The position numbers were made by a program, and so were the translations under genes. A stretch of DNA of 64,000 nucleotides from Buchnera aphidicola (Chaitophorus viminalis). Lineage in GTDB: Bacteria > Pseudomonadota > Gammaproteobacteria > Enterobacterales > Enterobacteriaceae. The stretch covers positions 62,001 to 126,000 of the forward strand of contig NZ_JAIWQV010000001.1 of the NCBI RefSeq assembly GCF_026122795.1, in the 5' to 3' direction. Positions 10,347 to 20,542 of the stretch are shown here, piece after piece (position 1 is the stretch's first letter; the number at the start of each line of letters is the position of its first letter). The notes under the pieces were generated by a model that did no database searches, was not told where the DNA came from, and was given only the letters and a program-made list of their open reading frames with translations.

Positions 10347-10423
10347 GGTGGCTATAGCTCAGTTGGTAGAGTCCTGGATTGTGATTCCAGTTGTCATGGG
10401 TTCAAACCCCATTAGTCACCCCA
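10347..10423 (+). tRNA. hisR: tRNA-His (GTG)
   Basis: Starts with the extra G-1 typical of tRNA-His, with GTGGCTA pairing with TAGTCAC (one G-T pair) and C as discriminator. The anticodon loop TTGTGAT gives GTG. A CCA follows directly in the DNA, unlike the other tRNAs in this window, although this may be chance. Second member of the argX-hisR-proM cluster. Confidence 0.96.
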
Positions 10424-10492
10424 TAATATTTTTTTAAAATTTAATTTAATTTGAAAAAAATTAAATATTTTTATTTATTTATAGTATTATAT

Positions 10493-10566
10493 CGGCGAAT
10501 AGCGCAGCTTGGTAGCGCAACTGGTTTGGGACCAGTAGGTCAGAGGTTCAAATCCTCTTTCGCCGA
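10493..10566 (+). tRNA. proM: tRNA-Pro (TGG)
   Basis: CGGCGAA pairs with TTCGCCG; the anticodon arm ACTGG-TTTGGGA-CCAGT gives anticodon TGG, followed by G37; T loop TTCAAAT; discriminator A; no encoded CCA. It follows tRNA-His directly: the leucine tRNA gene leuT that separates hisR and proM in E. coli is missing. Convergent with cyaY. Confidence 0.96.
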
Positions 10567-10580
10567 AATATTAATTTATA

Positions 10581-10907
10581 TCATTTAATATTTATGAAAA
10601 TTGTATTTATAAATTGAAATATTTCACATTGGTTTCTTTTACAAAACCATTTTTTATTAATATATTCAAAATAATATCCTTTATATTTTGTAGCAATCCA
10701 AATTTGTTTTAAAAATTCTTGTTTACTAATAATAATTTCTTTTTTAAATTCAATACTTATTTGAATTATTTGAGAATTAGATTCATAATCAATATCTAAT
10801 TTTCCATTATAATTATCTAAATATTTTTCTATTTTTAAGAATGTTTTATTAGCTAAATTATGAAATTTTAATGTATTTATTATTTTTAATTTATTATTCT
10901 TAATCAT
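10581..10907 (-). CDS. cyaY: Frataxin CyaY
   Basis: Iron-binding regulator of IscS/IscU cluster assembly. It has 108 residues against 106 in E. coli. Family features include the acidic segment KLDIDYESNSQIIQISI (about 36-52), KQEFLKQIWIATKYKGYYF (about 62-80) and a C-terminal helix. The N-terminal acidic ridge is diluted by Lys and Asn, as elsewhere in this genome. It lies divergent to dapF, its E. coli neighbour, and belongs functionally with the isc genes at 1426-4016. Confidence 0.88.
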   Translation of the reverse strand: MIKNNKLKIINTLKFHNLANKTFLKIEKYLDNYNGKLDIDYESNSQIIQISIEFKKEIIISKQEFLKQIWIATKYKGYYFEYINKKWFCKRNQCEIFQFINTIFINIK

Positions 10908-11043
10908 ATTTTTTCCAACTTTAGAATTTTTATATTTTTTAATAATATTTATATAATATTATTAGAATTTGATATAATAATTCTTTTTTTTTATTTTTAA
11001 TTTGTGTTTTAAATTAAATTCATTTCAATATAAATATAATATT

Positions 11044-11880
11044 ATGAAAAATAAATTATTTTTTTCAAAAATGCATGGTTTAAAAAATGATTTTATGGTG
11101 ATAGAAACTTTAACACAAAAATTTTTATTAACAAAAAAAATTATTCAAAAATTATCACATCGTAATACAGGTATTGGTTTTGATCAATTATTAGTGATTG
11201 AATCACCTAAAATTCAAAATACTGATTTTCATTATCGAATTTTTAATTCTAATGGATCAGAAGTTGAGCAATGTGGAAATGGAGCAAGATGTGTAGCTAA
11301 ATTTATTTTTAAAAAAAAACTTATAAAAAAAAAAAAAATTATAGTAAGTACTAAAAATAGAATTATGGTTTTAAAAGTTAAAAAAAACAATAAATTTTTA
11401 GTGAATATTGGAACTCCACAATTTCATCCAAAAAAAATTCCTTGTTTAAGTGTAATAGAAAAAAAAATATATTCTTTAAAAATTAATTCAAGAAAAATTT
11501 CTTTTGGAGTTGTATCTGTAGGAAATCCTCATTGTGTAATTATTGTACATGATATTTTAAAAGCACAAGTAAAAAAACTTGGTTCTATTTTAGAAAGTCA
11601 TAGTTTTTTTCCTAAAAAAGTCAATGTTGGTTTTATGCAAATATTGAATAGAAAAAATATACTTTTACGTGTTTTTGAAAGAGGAGTAGGGGAAACTCAG
11701 TCTTGTGGTAGTGGTGCATGCGCAGCTGTAATGATTGGAATTCAACAAAATAAATTATCGAATACTGTTCATGTAATGTTAAAGGGAGGTAAAATTACTG
11801 TAAAATTTAATTCAAAAAAAAATTGTATATACATGCTTGGATCTGCGAATCATATATATGATGGATATATATATTATTAA
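11044..11880 (+). CDS. dapF: Diaminopimelate epimerase DapF
   Basis: Converts LL-DAP to meso-DAP for lysine and peptidoglycan synthesis. It has 278 residues. I chose the ATG at 11044 because MKNKLFFSKMHGLKNDF aligns with the family N-terminus; the frame is open further up only from a TTG. The two catalytic cysteines are in QCGNGARC (first, about residue 76) and SCGSGAC (second, about 221). The usual HGLGNDF reads HGLKNDF here. Neighbour of cyaY as in E. coli; followed by the MFS gene. Confidence 0.96.
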   Translation: MKNKLFFSKMHGLKNDFMVIETLTQKFLLTKKIIQKLSHRNTGIGFDQLLVIESPKIQNTDFHYRIFNSNGSEVEQCGNGARCVAKFIFKKKLIKKKKIIVSTKNRIMVLKVKKNNKFLVNIGTPQFHPKKIPCLSVIEKKIYSLKINSRKISFGVVSVGNPHCVIIVHDILKAQVKKLGSILESHSFFPKKVNVGFMQILNRKNILLRVFERGVGETQSCGSGACAAVMIGIQQNKLSNTVHVMLKGGKITVKFNSKKNCIYMLGSANHIYDGYIYY

Positions 11881-11961
11881 AATTTTTTATATTAAATTTT
11901 TAAAAATTTATTTTTAGAAAATTTTCTAGATTTATAAAAAGTACAATTGAAGGAAATTTAG

Positions 11962-13221
11962 ATGTGTCAAAATATTACAGAAATTCACAATATAAAAAAT
12001 AAACATACTTTAAAAAATCAAAATATTAAAAAAATTTATTTTAAAAATTATATTCAAAAAAATACCACAGAATTTTATAAAACTATAATATCTTTATTTT
12101 TAGCTGGTTTTTCTACTTTTTCAATTTTGTATTCTATACAACCTATTTTACCTATTTTTTCAAGAATTTTTTTTTTAACTCCTACGGAAAGTAGTTTATC
12201 ACTATCTATTGCAACTGCTTCTATGGCTTGCGGAATGTTATTTATGAGTCCGATTTCAAATAGAATAGGTAGAAAAAATGTTATGTCAATATCTTTATTT
12301 TGTGCTTCTTTTTTGACATTAATATGTGCTTTTTCTACAAGTTGGATAGAAATTATTATTATTCGATCATTAATTGGTATATCTTTAAGCGGAGTTACAT
12401 CTGTTGCTATTATTTATTTAAGTGAAGAAGTAGATTTAAAAATTTTACCTTTATGTATTGGATTATATATCAGTGGAAATACTATTGGAGGTTTTTTAGG
12501 AAGATTAATTAGTAATATAATTGTTCGTTGTTTTTCATGGCGTTATGTATTTATAGTTGTTGGATCTGTATCTTTATTTTTTACAATATTATTTTTTTTG
12601 AATTTACCTCAATCAAAAAATTTTAAAAAATCTATGATAGATTTGAACTCTTGTATGAAAAATTTTTTTATTCCATTTAAGATCCAATCTTGTATAATAT
12701 TTTTTATAGTTGGTTTTCTTTTTATGGGTAGTTTTGTAGCATTATTTAACTATATTGGATATAGATTTATAATGAAACCATTTTTGTTTCATCCAATATA
12801 TATTTCTTGTTTATCAGTGATATATTTAATTGGAGTATATAGTTCTCCTAAAGCAAGTTTTTTATCTGAAAAATATGGAAGAATGAATGTTTTTCTTGGA
12901 GCTTTATATTTAATGATTATAGGTGTGATATTAACATATTATAATCTTATTTGGTTAATATTATTTGGTTTAATATTATTTACAACTGGTTTTTTTATTG
13001 CTCATTCTACAGCAAGTAGTGCTATTAGTATTATGTCTAAGAAAAATAAATTAGATGTAGCTTCTTTGTATTTTTTTTTTTATTATTTAGGTTCTAGTTT
13101 ATTTGGAAGTTTTGTAGGTATTTTTTGGTTTTATTGGGGTTGGAATGGTGTTTTTTTAATATTAAATTTTGTTCTAATATTAAGTGTTATTCTTATAAAT
13201 CAAATTAAAGATGATATATAG
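11962..13221 (+). CDS. ynfM: MFS transporter, YnfM family
   Basis: Twelve-helix major facilitator permease of the inner membrane; substrate unknown. It has 419 residues and is collinear with E. coli YnfM: the segment after helix 1 (YSIQPILPIFS), the loop 2-3 motif NRIGRKNV (about 98-105), YLSEE and the glycine-rich GLYISGNTIGGFLGR (about 168-182), GSFVALFNYIGYR and FFYYLGSS. An AAGGA ribosome site precedes the ATG. A retained exporter is notable in a symbiont with few transporters; amino-acid or drug/proton exchange are both possible roles. Confidence 0.88.
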   Translation: MCQNITEIHNIKNKHTLKNQNIKKIYFKNYIQKNTTEFYKTIISLFLAGFSTFSILYSIQPILPIFSRIFFLTPTESSLSLSIATASMACGMLFMSPISNRIGRKNVMSISLFCASFLTLICAFSTSWIEIIIIRSLIGISLSGVTSVAIIYLSEEVDLKILPLCIGLYISGNTIGGFLGRLISNIIVRCFSWRYVFIVVGSVSLFFTILFFLNLPQSKNFKKSMIDLNSCMKNFFIPFKIQSCIIFFIVGFLFMGSFVALFNYIGYRFIMKPFLFHPIYISCLSVIYLIGVYSSPKASFLSEKYGRMNVFLGALYLMIIGVILTYYNLIWLILFGLILFTTGFFIAHSTASSAISIMSKKNKLDVASLYFFFYYLGSSLFGSFVGIFWFYWGWNGVFLILNFVLILSVILINQIKDDI

Positions 13222-13883
<662 letters not shown>

Positions 13884-14834
13884 ATGATACCTGATTTTTA
13901 TGTAAACATTAAAATTAATTCAAACAATTATAATAATGTTTTTTATATAAATAACAAGGTTTATGAAAATTATAATATAAATAAAGTTTTATTTCAAAAA
14001 CAAAATATTAATAAAATTCCAAATATATTTTTTCAAAACAAAAATCAAAAAAATTTTAAATTGACTTATGAAAAAAAAAATTTTTTTATTAATACTAAAA
14101 TTTATTTTAAAAATCAGTTATATTCAAAATATGATCAATTACATTCGAGTGTTATTCAAAAACCAAAAAATTTAAATAAAAAATACGATATAAAAAAAAA
14201 TAATAATCAAGATAAATATTATTTAAATAGTTTACAAAGAAAATTATTAGATATTTGTAATTTAATTTCAAATTCATCTCAAGATAATTTATTTATTCCT
14301 GAAATGAGTAATATACATTGGGTTAGCATAGAAAATATAATTGATCCACAATCAAACGCTATTTTATTAGAAGATTTACAAAAAGATTTTAATTATTTAA
14401 AAAAAACTAATCATTTAAGTATAAATTTTGATTTAGATGATTTAAAAAATACTCATTATAAATTTAATGATGTATATATAGATTCAGAATTAGATGTTGT
14501 AGTAGTTGAAAGTTTACAAAAAAATTTTCCTGATCTAAAAGATAGACAATTAATTTCTAATTATTCGAATCATAAAATTTTATCTGAAGCAGTAAAAACT
14601 TTTTTAAATTTAGTTCCTAAATTTAAAAATTATCCACAAATTAATGCATCTACTCAATATATTATAAAAAAATTATCAGATGGAAATATTGAATTTACAT
14701 TATTATATCATTCTAATTTAATTAATCCTAATGCATCATTCAGTTTTCCTTTTAAATATTTTGGAATTCGTGCACAATGTATTCTCTCTGAAGATAGTAT
14801 TCCGATTGCTCAGTATTCTTATTTTCTTCAATAA
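13884..14834 (+). CDS. Unrecognised 316-residue protein with an internal repeat
   Basis: I do not recognise the family. The ATG at 13884 is preferred over an upstream TTG because AAGGA lies 8 bp before it. No signal peptide or membrane helix is evident. Residues 1-115 are Asn/Lys/Tyr rich and low in complexity; residues 115-316 look constrained. Two related segments, ILLEDLQKDFNYLKKTNHLS (about 160-179) and VVVESLQKNFPDLKDRQLIS (about 206-225), suggest a duplicated helical unit. The C-terminal part (NIEFTLLYHSN, FPFKYFGIRAQC) is the least A/T-biased. A good terminator follows. A fast-evolving or lineage-specific protein is likely; pseudogenisation is not indicated, since the frame is intact. 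Confidence 0.75.
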   Translation: MIPDFYVNIKINSNNYNNVFYINNKVYENYNINKVLFQKQNINKIPNIFFQNKNQKNFKLTYEKKNFFINTKIYFKNQLYSKYDQLHSSVIQKPKNLNKKYDIKKNNNQDKYYLNSLQRKLLDICNLISNSSQDNLFIPEMSNIHWVSIENIIDPQSNAILLEDLQKDFNYLKKTNHLSINFDLDDLKNTHYKFNDVYIDSELDVVVVESLQKNFPDLKDRQLISNYSNHKILSEAVKTFLNLVPKFKNYPQINASTQYIIKKLSDGNIEFTLLYHSNLINPNASFSFPFKYFGIRAQCILSEDSIPIAQYSYFLQ

Positions 14835-14885
14835 GTTTATATTTTTTTTTTAAACATTATAATATTATAAAAATTATTTAAAAAA

Positions 14886-14931
14886 AAAACAGAGTACATA
14901 TTTTAAGATATGATATTTAGTACTCTGTTTT
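14886..14931. terminator. Bidirectional terminator between the unknown gene and fpr
   Basis: A perfect 12-bp inverted repeat, AAAACAGAGTAC (14886-14897) with GTACTCTGTTTT (14920-14931), flanked by an A tract on the left and TATTTTTTTA on the right. The stem has five G-C pairs, strong for this genome. It can serve both converging transcripts. Confidence 0.8.
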
Positions 14932-15043
14932 ATTTTTTTATATTAAAAATATTTTTAGTAAATTTATTAATTATATGAATTTTTTAAAATACTTTTTATG
15001 AAAATTTAAAAATTAAGAAATAAAATATTTATAAAAAACATAT

Positions 15044-15796
15044 TTACCAATAATTTTCTCTAGTAATATTTCCTGGTTTTTTGCGAAGATTTTTAGTCAT
15101 ATTTTTTTTTTTGACTAAAATTTTAAATAAATCTTCAACCATATTAGGATTTCCACATAACATTATATTAGAGTTTTCTTTATTCATATTTATAGATATA
15201 TTTTTTTCAAGTGTATTGTTTAATAATAATTTTTGAATTCTTCCATAGTAAAAATTTTTTTTTCTTTCTCTACTAATTGTAATAATTACAATTAATTTTT
15301 TTTGGTATATTTTTTTTATATTTTGAATAAAGTGTAAATATTTCAAATCAGAAAAATATCGTACTGAATGTACTAAAATAATTTTTTCAAATTTTTTTGT
15401 ATCTTTTTTTTCTTGTAAAATAGAAAGATATGGTCCAATTGCAGTTCCAGTAGAAAACATCCATAATATTTTTGATGGAAGAATTTCTTTAAGAGTAAAA
15501 AATCCATAAGATTTTTTAGAAATTAAAATATTTTGTTTTTTTTTTAATTGTAGTAATTTTTGACTCATTTGTCCTTTTTTAATTAGTGTAATAAAAAATT
15601 CTATTTTATTTGATGTAGGAGGATTAACAAATGAATAAGCTCTTTGAATTTTTGTATTTGTGTATGGATTTTCAATACGTATTTTAGAAAATTGTCCGGC
15701 AATAAATTTATCTATTGAAGCTTTTAAAGATATATATAATAAATTTTTTTTCCAAAGTTGAATTTGCGTAATTTGAGCTTTTACCCATAAAGTCAT
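15044..15796 (-). CDS. fpr: Ferredoxin/flavodoxin-NADP reductase Fpr
   Basis: FAD enzyme passing electrons between NADPH and ferredoxin or flavodoxin. It has 250 residues (248 in E. coli) and ends in the family's aromatic C-terminus ENYW. Visible are the FAD-binding QRAYSFVNPP (about 52-61), the NADP-binding FSTGTAIGPYLSIL (about 114-127) and MLCGNPNMV (about 212-220). It is the plausible reductant of the Fdx encoded at 1426. In E. coli fpr lies near hslVU, separated by men and glp genes that are absent here. Confidence 0.95.
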   Translation of the reverse strand: MTLWVKAQITQIQLWKKNLLYISLKASIDKFIAGQFSKIRIENPYTNTKIQRAYSFVNPPTSNKIEFFITLIKKGQMSQKLLQLKKKQNILISKKSYGFFTLKEILPSKILWMFSTGTAIGPYLSILQEKKDTKKFEKIILVHSVRYFSDLKYLHFIQNIKKIYQKKLIVIITISRERKKNFYYGRIQKLLLNNTLEKNISINMNKENSNIMLCGNPNMVEDLFKILVKKKNMTKNLRKKPGNITRENYW

Positions 15797-15956
15797 ATAT
15801 ATATCCTGTAAATTATATTTTTTGACATATTAATATATTTTTTATTTATACATTAATATCTAAAATTTAAATTCCTATTTTATTAAAATTTTTTATAATT
15901 TTTTATAAGATAGAATAAAATTTTTAAATAAAATAATAATTTTTAGAAAATGAATT

Positions 15957-17291
15957 TTATAAAATATATTTATTTAAATCATCTTTCATTATTAATTGAT
16001 TTAAATGTTTTTTTACATAATTAGAATTAATAATAATGTTTTTTCCGTAATTTTCACTTGCATAAAAAGATATTTCTTCCATTAATTTTTCTAATACTGT
16101 ATATAATCTTCTTGCTCCAATATTCTCTATACTTTCATTAATTTGCCACGATGTTTCAGCAATTTTTTTAATTCCATTTTTTGTAAATTCTATATTTACA
16201 TTTTCTGTTTTTAATAAAGCTTTATATTGTGTAGTAATTGAAGCTTTTGGTTCTGTTAAAATTTTTTCAAAATCTTTTACAGTTAATGCATTTAATTCTA
16301 CTCTAATAGGTAATCTTCCTTGTAATTCAGGTATTAAATCTGATGGAGAAGATATTTGAAATGCACCAGATGTAATAAATAGTATATGATCTGTTTTTAC
16401 AGTTCCATATTTAGTTGAAACAGTACAACCTTCTATTAAAGGTAATAAATCTCTTTGAACTCCTTCTCTAGAAACGTCTGGTCCTGAAGAATTATTTCTT
16501 TTGCAAATTTTATCAATTTCATCAAGAAAAACTATTCCGTTTTGTTCAACTTCTTTTATGGCATTTTTTTTTAAAGATTCAGGATTAATTAATTTTAAAG
16601 CTTCTTCTTCAATTAAAATTTTCATAGCATCTTTTATTTTAAGTTTTCTTAATTTTTTTTTTGATCCACTTAAATTTTGAAATAATGATTGTAATTGATT
16701 AGTTAATTCTTCCATTCCAGGAGGTGCCATAATTTCAATTCCCATAGAAGATCCTAGTATGTTTATTTCTATTTCTTTATTATCTAATTTTCCTTCTTTT
16801 AATTTTTTACGAAAACTTTTAATAGTTTTTATTGGACGTTCATTTTTTTGATCATTTTCCTTAAGATGTTTTTTTGCGCCTGGGATTAAAACATCTAAAA
16901 TTCTTTCTTCTGCAATTTTTTTTACTTTTTTTTTATTTTTTTGTAGTGTTTTTACTCGAATCATTTTAATTGAAATATCTGTTAATTCTCTAATTATAGA
17001 ATCTACTTCTTTTCCTACATATCCTACTTCTGTAAATTTTGTTGCTTCTACTTTAATAAATGGAGCATGAGAAAGTTTTGCTAATCTTTTAGCGATTTCA
17101 GTTTTTCCTACTCCTGTTGGTCCAATCATTAAAATATTTTTTGGAGTTATTTCATTTCTTAATTCTGGATCTAATTGCATTCTCCTCCATCTATTTCTTA
17201 ATGCAATAGCTACTGCTTTTTTTGCTTCGTTTTGTCCAATAATAAATTTATTTAATTTTTTTACTATTTTTTGAGGAGTCATATTAGTCAT
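15957..17291 (-). CDS. hslU: HslU ATPase of the HslVU protease
   Basis: AAA+ unfoldase that feeds proteins to HslV. It has 444 residues against 443 in E. coli. Walker [11 protein letters not shown] (about 60-69), pore loop GYVG (about 90-93), Walker [11 protein letters not shown] (about 252-261), sensor segment TSGAFQ and the C-terminal LNKYIL that docks into HslV are all visible; the intermediate I domain keeps its length. It begins 9 bp after hslV, as one operon. Confidence 0.97.
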   Translation of the reverse strand: MTNMTPQKIVKKLNKFIIGQNEAKKAVAIALRNRWRRMQLDPELRNEITPKNILMIGPTGVGKTEIAKRLAKLSHAPFIKVEATKFTEVGYVGKEVDSIIRELTDISIKMIRVKTLQKNKKKVKKIAEERILDVLIPGAKKHLKENDQKNERPIKTIKSFRKKLKEGKLDNKEIEINILGSSMGIEIMAPPGMEELTNQLQSLFQNLSGSKKKLRKLKIKDAMKILIEEEALKLINPESLKKNAIKEVEQNGIVFLDEIDKICKRNNSSGPDVSREGVQRDLLPLIEGCTVSTKYGTVKTDHILFITSGAFQISSPSDLIPELQGRLPIRVELNALTVKDFEKILTEPKASITTQYKALLKTENVNIEFTKNGIKKIAETSWQINESIENIGARRLYTVLEKLMEEISFYASENYGKNIIINSNYVKKHLNQLIMKDDLNKYIL

Positions 17292-17300
17292 AATTTTTCC

Positions 17301-17831
17301 TTAATCTTCTATCGATAATTCTTTTATAGTAAAATTGTGATTTGTATATATACAAATATCAGCAGCAATTTTTAAAGATTTTTTTACAATTGTATAAGCA
17401 TCAAATTTTGTATTTTTTAATAAAGCTAGAGCTGCGGATTGAGCATAAGATCCTCCTGATCCAATTGCAATTACGTTATTTTCTGGTTTAATCACATCTC
17501 CATTTCCTGTAATTATTAATGAAGATTTTTTACTTGCAACTATTAATAATGCTTCTAATTTTTTTAAAATTCTATCACTTCTCCAATCTTTAGCAAGTTC
17601 TATAGCAGATTTTTTTAAATGTCCATTATACATTGCTAATTTTTTTTCAAATAATTCAAATAAAGTGAATGCATCTGCTGTTCCACCTGCAAAACCTGCT
17701 AAGATTTTATTATGATATAGAGAGCGAACTTTTTTAACTTGACTTTTCATGATTGTATAGCCTAAAGTTGCTTGTCCATCTCCACCAATTACTACTTTAT
17801 TTTTAGATCGTACACTTAATATAGTTGTCAT
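17301..17831 (-). CDS. hslV: HslV peptidase subunit
   Basis: Threonine protease of the proteasome fold, forming the HslVU complex. It has 176 residues as in E. coli. After removal of Met1 the catalytic Thr2 is exposed (MTTILSVR), with Lys and Gly-rich segments GGDGQATLG (about 17-25) and [11 protein letters not shown] conserved. First gene of the hslVU pair. I saw no convincing sigma-32 promoter in the 150 bp upstream. Confidence 0.97.
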   Translation of the reverse strand: MTTILSVRSKNKVVIGGDGQATLGYTIMKSQVKKVRSLYHNKILAGFAGGTADAFTLFELFEKKLAMYNGHLKKSAIELAKDWRSDRILKKLEALLIVASKKSSLIITGNGDVIKPENNVIAIGSGGSYAQSAALALLKNTKFDAYTIVKKSLKIAADICIYTNHNFTIKELSIED

Positions 17832-17986
17832 TTTTTTTTCTTTATAAAAGTTTTTAAAAATTTTAACTTTAATTATTATTTATATGTATTTTAAAAATTA
17901 TATTATTAATATTTTTAAAATAAATATTTATTTTTTATATGTAATATATTATATTAAATCTATATATGTTTTTTATAGGAATTTTT

Positions 17987-18196
17987 ATGAAAAAAAATAT
18001 TCATCCTAAATATTTTTCTAATTCTGCACGTTGTTCTTGTGGAAATATTATTACTTTTTTTAGTACTTTAGGAAAAGATATAAATTTAGATATATGTTCT
18101 AAATGTCATCCTTTTTATACAGGAAAGCAAAGAATTATTGATACTGGAGGAAGAATTGAATTATTTAATAAGAGATTTAATATTTTAAAAAAATAA
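17987..18196 (+). CDS. rpmE: 50S ribosomal protein L31
   Basis: Zinc-binding (C+) form of L31 with 69 residues, one short of E. coli. The cysteines of CSCGN (about 16-18) and ICSKCH (about 37-40) form the metal site; YTGKQ near residue 45 is conserved. ATG 17987 is chosen, with TAGGA 8 bp upstream, over an ATG 21 bp before it that has no ribosome site. rpmE lies near hslV in E. coli too. Confidence 0.95.
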   Translation: MKKNIHPKYFSNSARCSCGNIITFFSTLGKDINLDICSKCHPFYTGKQRIIDTGGRIELFNKRFNILKK

Positions 18197-18384
18197 ATTT
18201 TTTATAAATAATAAAAATAATTTTAAAATTTTAAAATAATTATTTTATTTTTTAAAAATATTTATTTAAAAAAAACTGTTAATAATTAATTGAATATGTT
18301 TTGTAAATATTTTTTATTTTAAATATATAATAAATACATTATTTAAAATTTCTATATTATAAGTTATTTAAATAAAGTTATTTA

Positions 18385-18963
18385 TTATGTATTCATCCAT
18401 TTAATTGTATTTTTTAATATTTTTTCTCCTACAGTGGTTAAAATAGATTCAGGGTGAAATTGAAAACCACATATTTTAGAAACATTATCTCGCACAGACA
18501 TTGCTATATTTTTTTTTTTTGCATTAATTATAAAATTTTTTGGAATATTTTTACAAATTAAAGAATGATAACGAGCTACTTGTATTGGATTTTTTATATT
18601 ATAAAACATTTTTTTTTCATCATGATATATAATAGAAGATTGTCCATGAAGAATTTTTTTTGCATAGCAAATTTTTCCTCCATATGATTGTATTATTGCT
18701 TGATAACCTAAACATATTCCTAGAATAGGAATTTTATTTTTTAAAATAGAAATTAATTCTATCATACATCCCGCTTGTGTGGGATTTCCTGGTCCTGGAG
18801 ATAATATTAATATAGGATTTTTCATATTAGAGATTTTTTTGATAATTTCTGATATAGATACATTATTTCTATATATAGTAACTTGATTTGAATTTTTTCT
18901 TAATAGATCTACTAAGTTATAAAGAAAAGAATCAAAATTATCTAAGAGTAAAATTTCAGACAT
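18385..18963 (-). CDS. trpG: Anthranilate synthase glutaminase subunit TrpG
   Basis: Class I glutamine amidotransferase supplying ammonia to TrpE. It has 192 residues, a free-standing TrpG without the TrpD domain found in E. coli. Catalytic residues are seen in GICLGYQA (Cys, about 82) and FQFHPES (His and Glu, about 167-173); the oxyanion strand is LSPGPGNP (about 53-60). It starts 4 bp after trpE, with AGGAAA as ribosome site, so the two are co-expressed. Confidence 0.95.
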   Translation of the reverse strand: MSEILLLDNFDSFLYNLVDLLRKNSNQVTIYRNNVSISEIIKKISNMKNPILILSPGPGNPTQAGCMIELISILKNKIPILGICLGYQAIIQSYGGKICYAKKILHGQSSIIYHDEKKMFYNIKNPIQVARYHSLICKNIPKNFIINAKKKNIAMSVRDNVSKICGFQFHPESILTTVGEKILKNTIKWMNT

Positions 18964-18967
18964 GTAT

Positions 18968-20542
18968 TTATATTTTCCTAATTAATTTTGTATCACGAAT
19001 AGATTTAATTACAGCATATGCTTTATTCCATGTTTCTAAGCATTCTTCTTTAGGAATAGATTTTAATACAATTCCTGCTCCAACTTGTATTGTAGCGATA
19101 TCGTTTTCAATATAAGCAGATCTAATTATTATACAAGTATTAAATTTTTTTTCTCCAGTAAAATATCCAATAGACCCTCCGTAACTTCCTCTAGTTTCTT
19201 TTTCTATTTTTGAAATTAATTTCATAGCTTGAATTTTTGGAGCTCCTGTTAAAGTTCCCATATTCATACATGCACGATAAGCATGTAATATATCTAATTT
19301 TTTTTTTAGGATTCCTGTAATAATTGAAACTAAGTGCATTACATGTGAATATTTTTCTACTTTAATTAATTTTTTTACATATCTACTACCTGTTTTACAA
19401 ATTCTAGATAAATCATTTCTTGCTAAATCTACTAGCATAATATGTTCTGATAACTCTTTTTTATTTGTTTTCATTTCTAATTCTATTTTACTATCTAAAT
19501 CATAATTAATATTACCGTTTTTAAATTTTCCTCTAGGTTTTGTTCCTGCAATAGGGTGAATTTCTATTTTTCTATTATTTGAATTATATTTTAAAAAACT
19601 TTCAGGTGATGCTCCAAATAATGTAAAATCTTGATCTTGCATGAAAAACATATAAGGACTAGGATTTCTTTTTTTTAAATTTTGATATGAATATAATGGT
19701 GATAAACATTGCATATAAAATTTTCTAGATGGAACAATTTGAAATATATCACCATTTTTAATATATTTTTTTATATTTTGTATGATTTTTGAAAACTGAA
19801 TATCATTTTTATTACATTTAATTGTAGAATTATTTTTTTTATATTTAATTGATTTAAATTTTTTTTTGTTAATTATATTTTTAATATTTTTTATTCTTTT
19901 TTTAATTTTATTTACTTCGTGAATATTTTTATTAAAAATTGTAGATTGGATAGTACATTTTTTTTTTAAATGATTAATAAAAATCATTGTTTCAGATAAA
20001 TAAAAACAAAAATCTGGACATTTTTGTATTTTTTTAACTTTTGGTAATAGTTCAAAATAAGAGATTAAATCATATGAAAATAAACCACCAAAAAAAATAG
20101 ATTTTGGAAATTTTTTTATTTTTTGAATACTATTTATAATTATTCTAAATATATCAAATACAGATTTTTGTTTTAATTTAGAATCTTCATCTATATTTTT
20201 AGTTAATAAATTAGGAAAAATTAATTTTAAGATATTAGATTTTTTTTTTTTTTGAATATAATTTGGAATAATTAATTCTAAGTATTTAACTAAATTAGAT
20301 CCATTTTGTGTTAAAGGTTTTATATAAACAATATTTTTTAATAAAGATATTCTTAATGCACTATCTACAATAATAATACTTTTTAGATTTTTTTTATCGT
20401 TTATATTTGCTGATTCTAAAAGTAATGTATTTTTATTATTTTGGCAAATATGATTGAATATTTTTAATGGATTATAATAATAATGAGATTTTTTTTGAAT
20501 AACTTTAATTTTCAATTTCCTATTTTTCATTTTATTGTCCAT
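18968..20542 (-). CDS. trpE: Anthranilate synthase component I TrpE
   Basis: Converts chorismate to anthranilate, the committed step of tryptophan synthesis. It has 524 residues against 520 in E. coli. The regulatory tryptophan site appears intact: LLLESA (about 40-45) and RNPSPYMFF (about 290-298) match the positions where E. coli feedback-resistant mutations fall. The catalytic core is present: PIAGTKPRG, LSEHIMLVDLARND, NMGTLTGAPK and GGSIGYF. The second Met (ATG 20530) has GGA 7 bp upstream and may be the true start. Chromosomal here, between rpmE and tRNA-Gly/orn. No leader peptide or attenuator was seen. Confidence 0.95.
   Translation of the reverse strand: MDNKMKNRKLKIKVIQKKSHYYYNPLKIFNHICQNNKNTLLLESANINDKKNLKSIIIVDSALRISLLKNIVYIKPLTQNGSNLVKYLELIIPNYIQKKKKSNILKLIFPNLLTKNIDEDSKLKQKSVFDIFRIIINSIQKIKKFPKSIFFGGLFSYDLISYFELLPKVKKIQKCPDFCFYLSETMIFINHLKKKCTIQSTIFNKNIHEVNKIKKRIKNIKNIINKKKFKSIKYKKNNSTIKCNKNDIQFSKIIQNIKKYIKNGDIFQIVPSRKFYMQCLSPLYSYQNLKKRNPSPYMFFMQDQDFTLFGASPESFLKYNSNNRKIEIHPIAGTKPRGKFKNGNINYDLDSKIELEMKTNKKELSEHIMLVDLARNDLSRICKTGSRYVKKLIKVEKYSHVMHLVSIITGILKKKLDILHAYRACMNMGTLTGAPKIQAMKLISKIEKETRGSYGGSIGYFTGEKKFNTCIIIRSAYIENDIATIQVGAGIVLKSIPKEECLETWNKAYAVIKSIRDTKLIRKI

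Noticed and set aside
15822-15852. TTGACA (15822-15827) with TATACA (15847-15852) on the plus strand as a promoter
   Set aside because: The spacing is 19 bp, there is no plus-strand gene downstream, and it would read into hslU antisense. No support beyond the boxes.
18205-18250. A/T palindromes after rpmE as a terminator
   Set aside because: Stem is A/T only; equally good palindromes occur by chance throughout the spacers.
18888-19115. Plus-strand open frame over the trpG-trpE junction
   Set aside because: Antisense to two conserved genes; no independent support.
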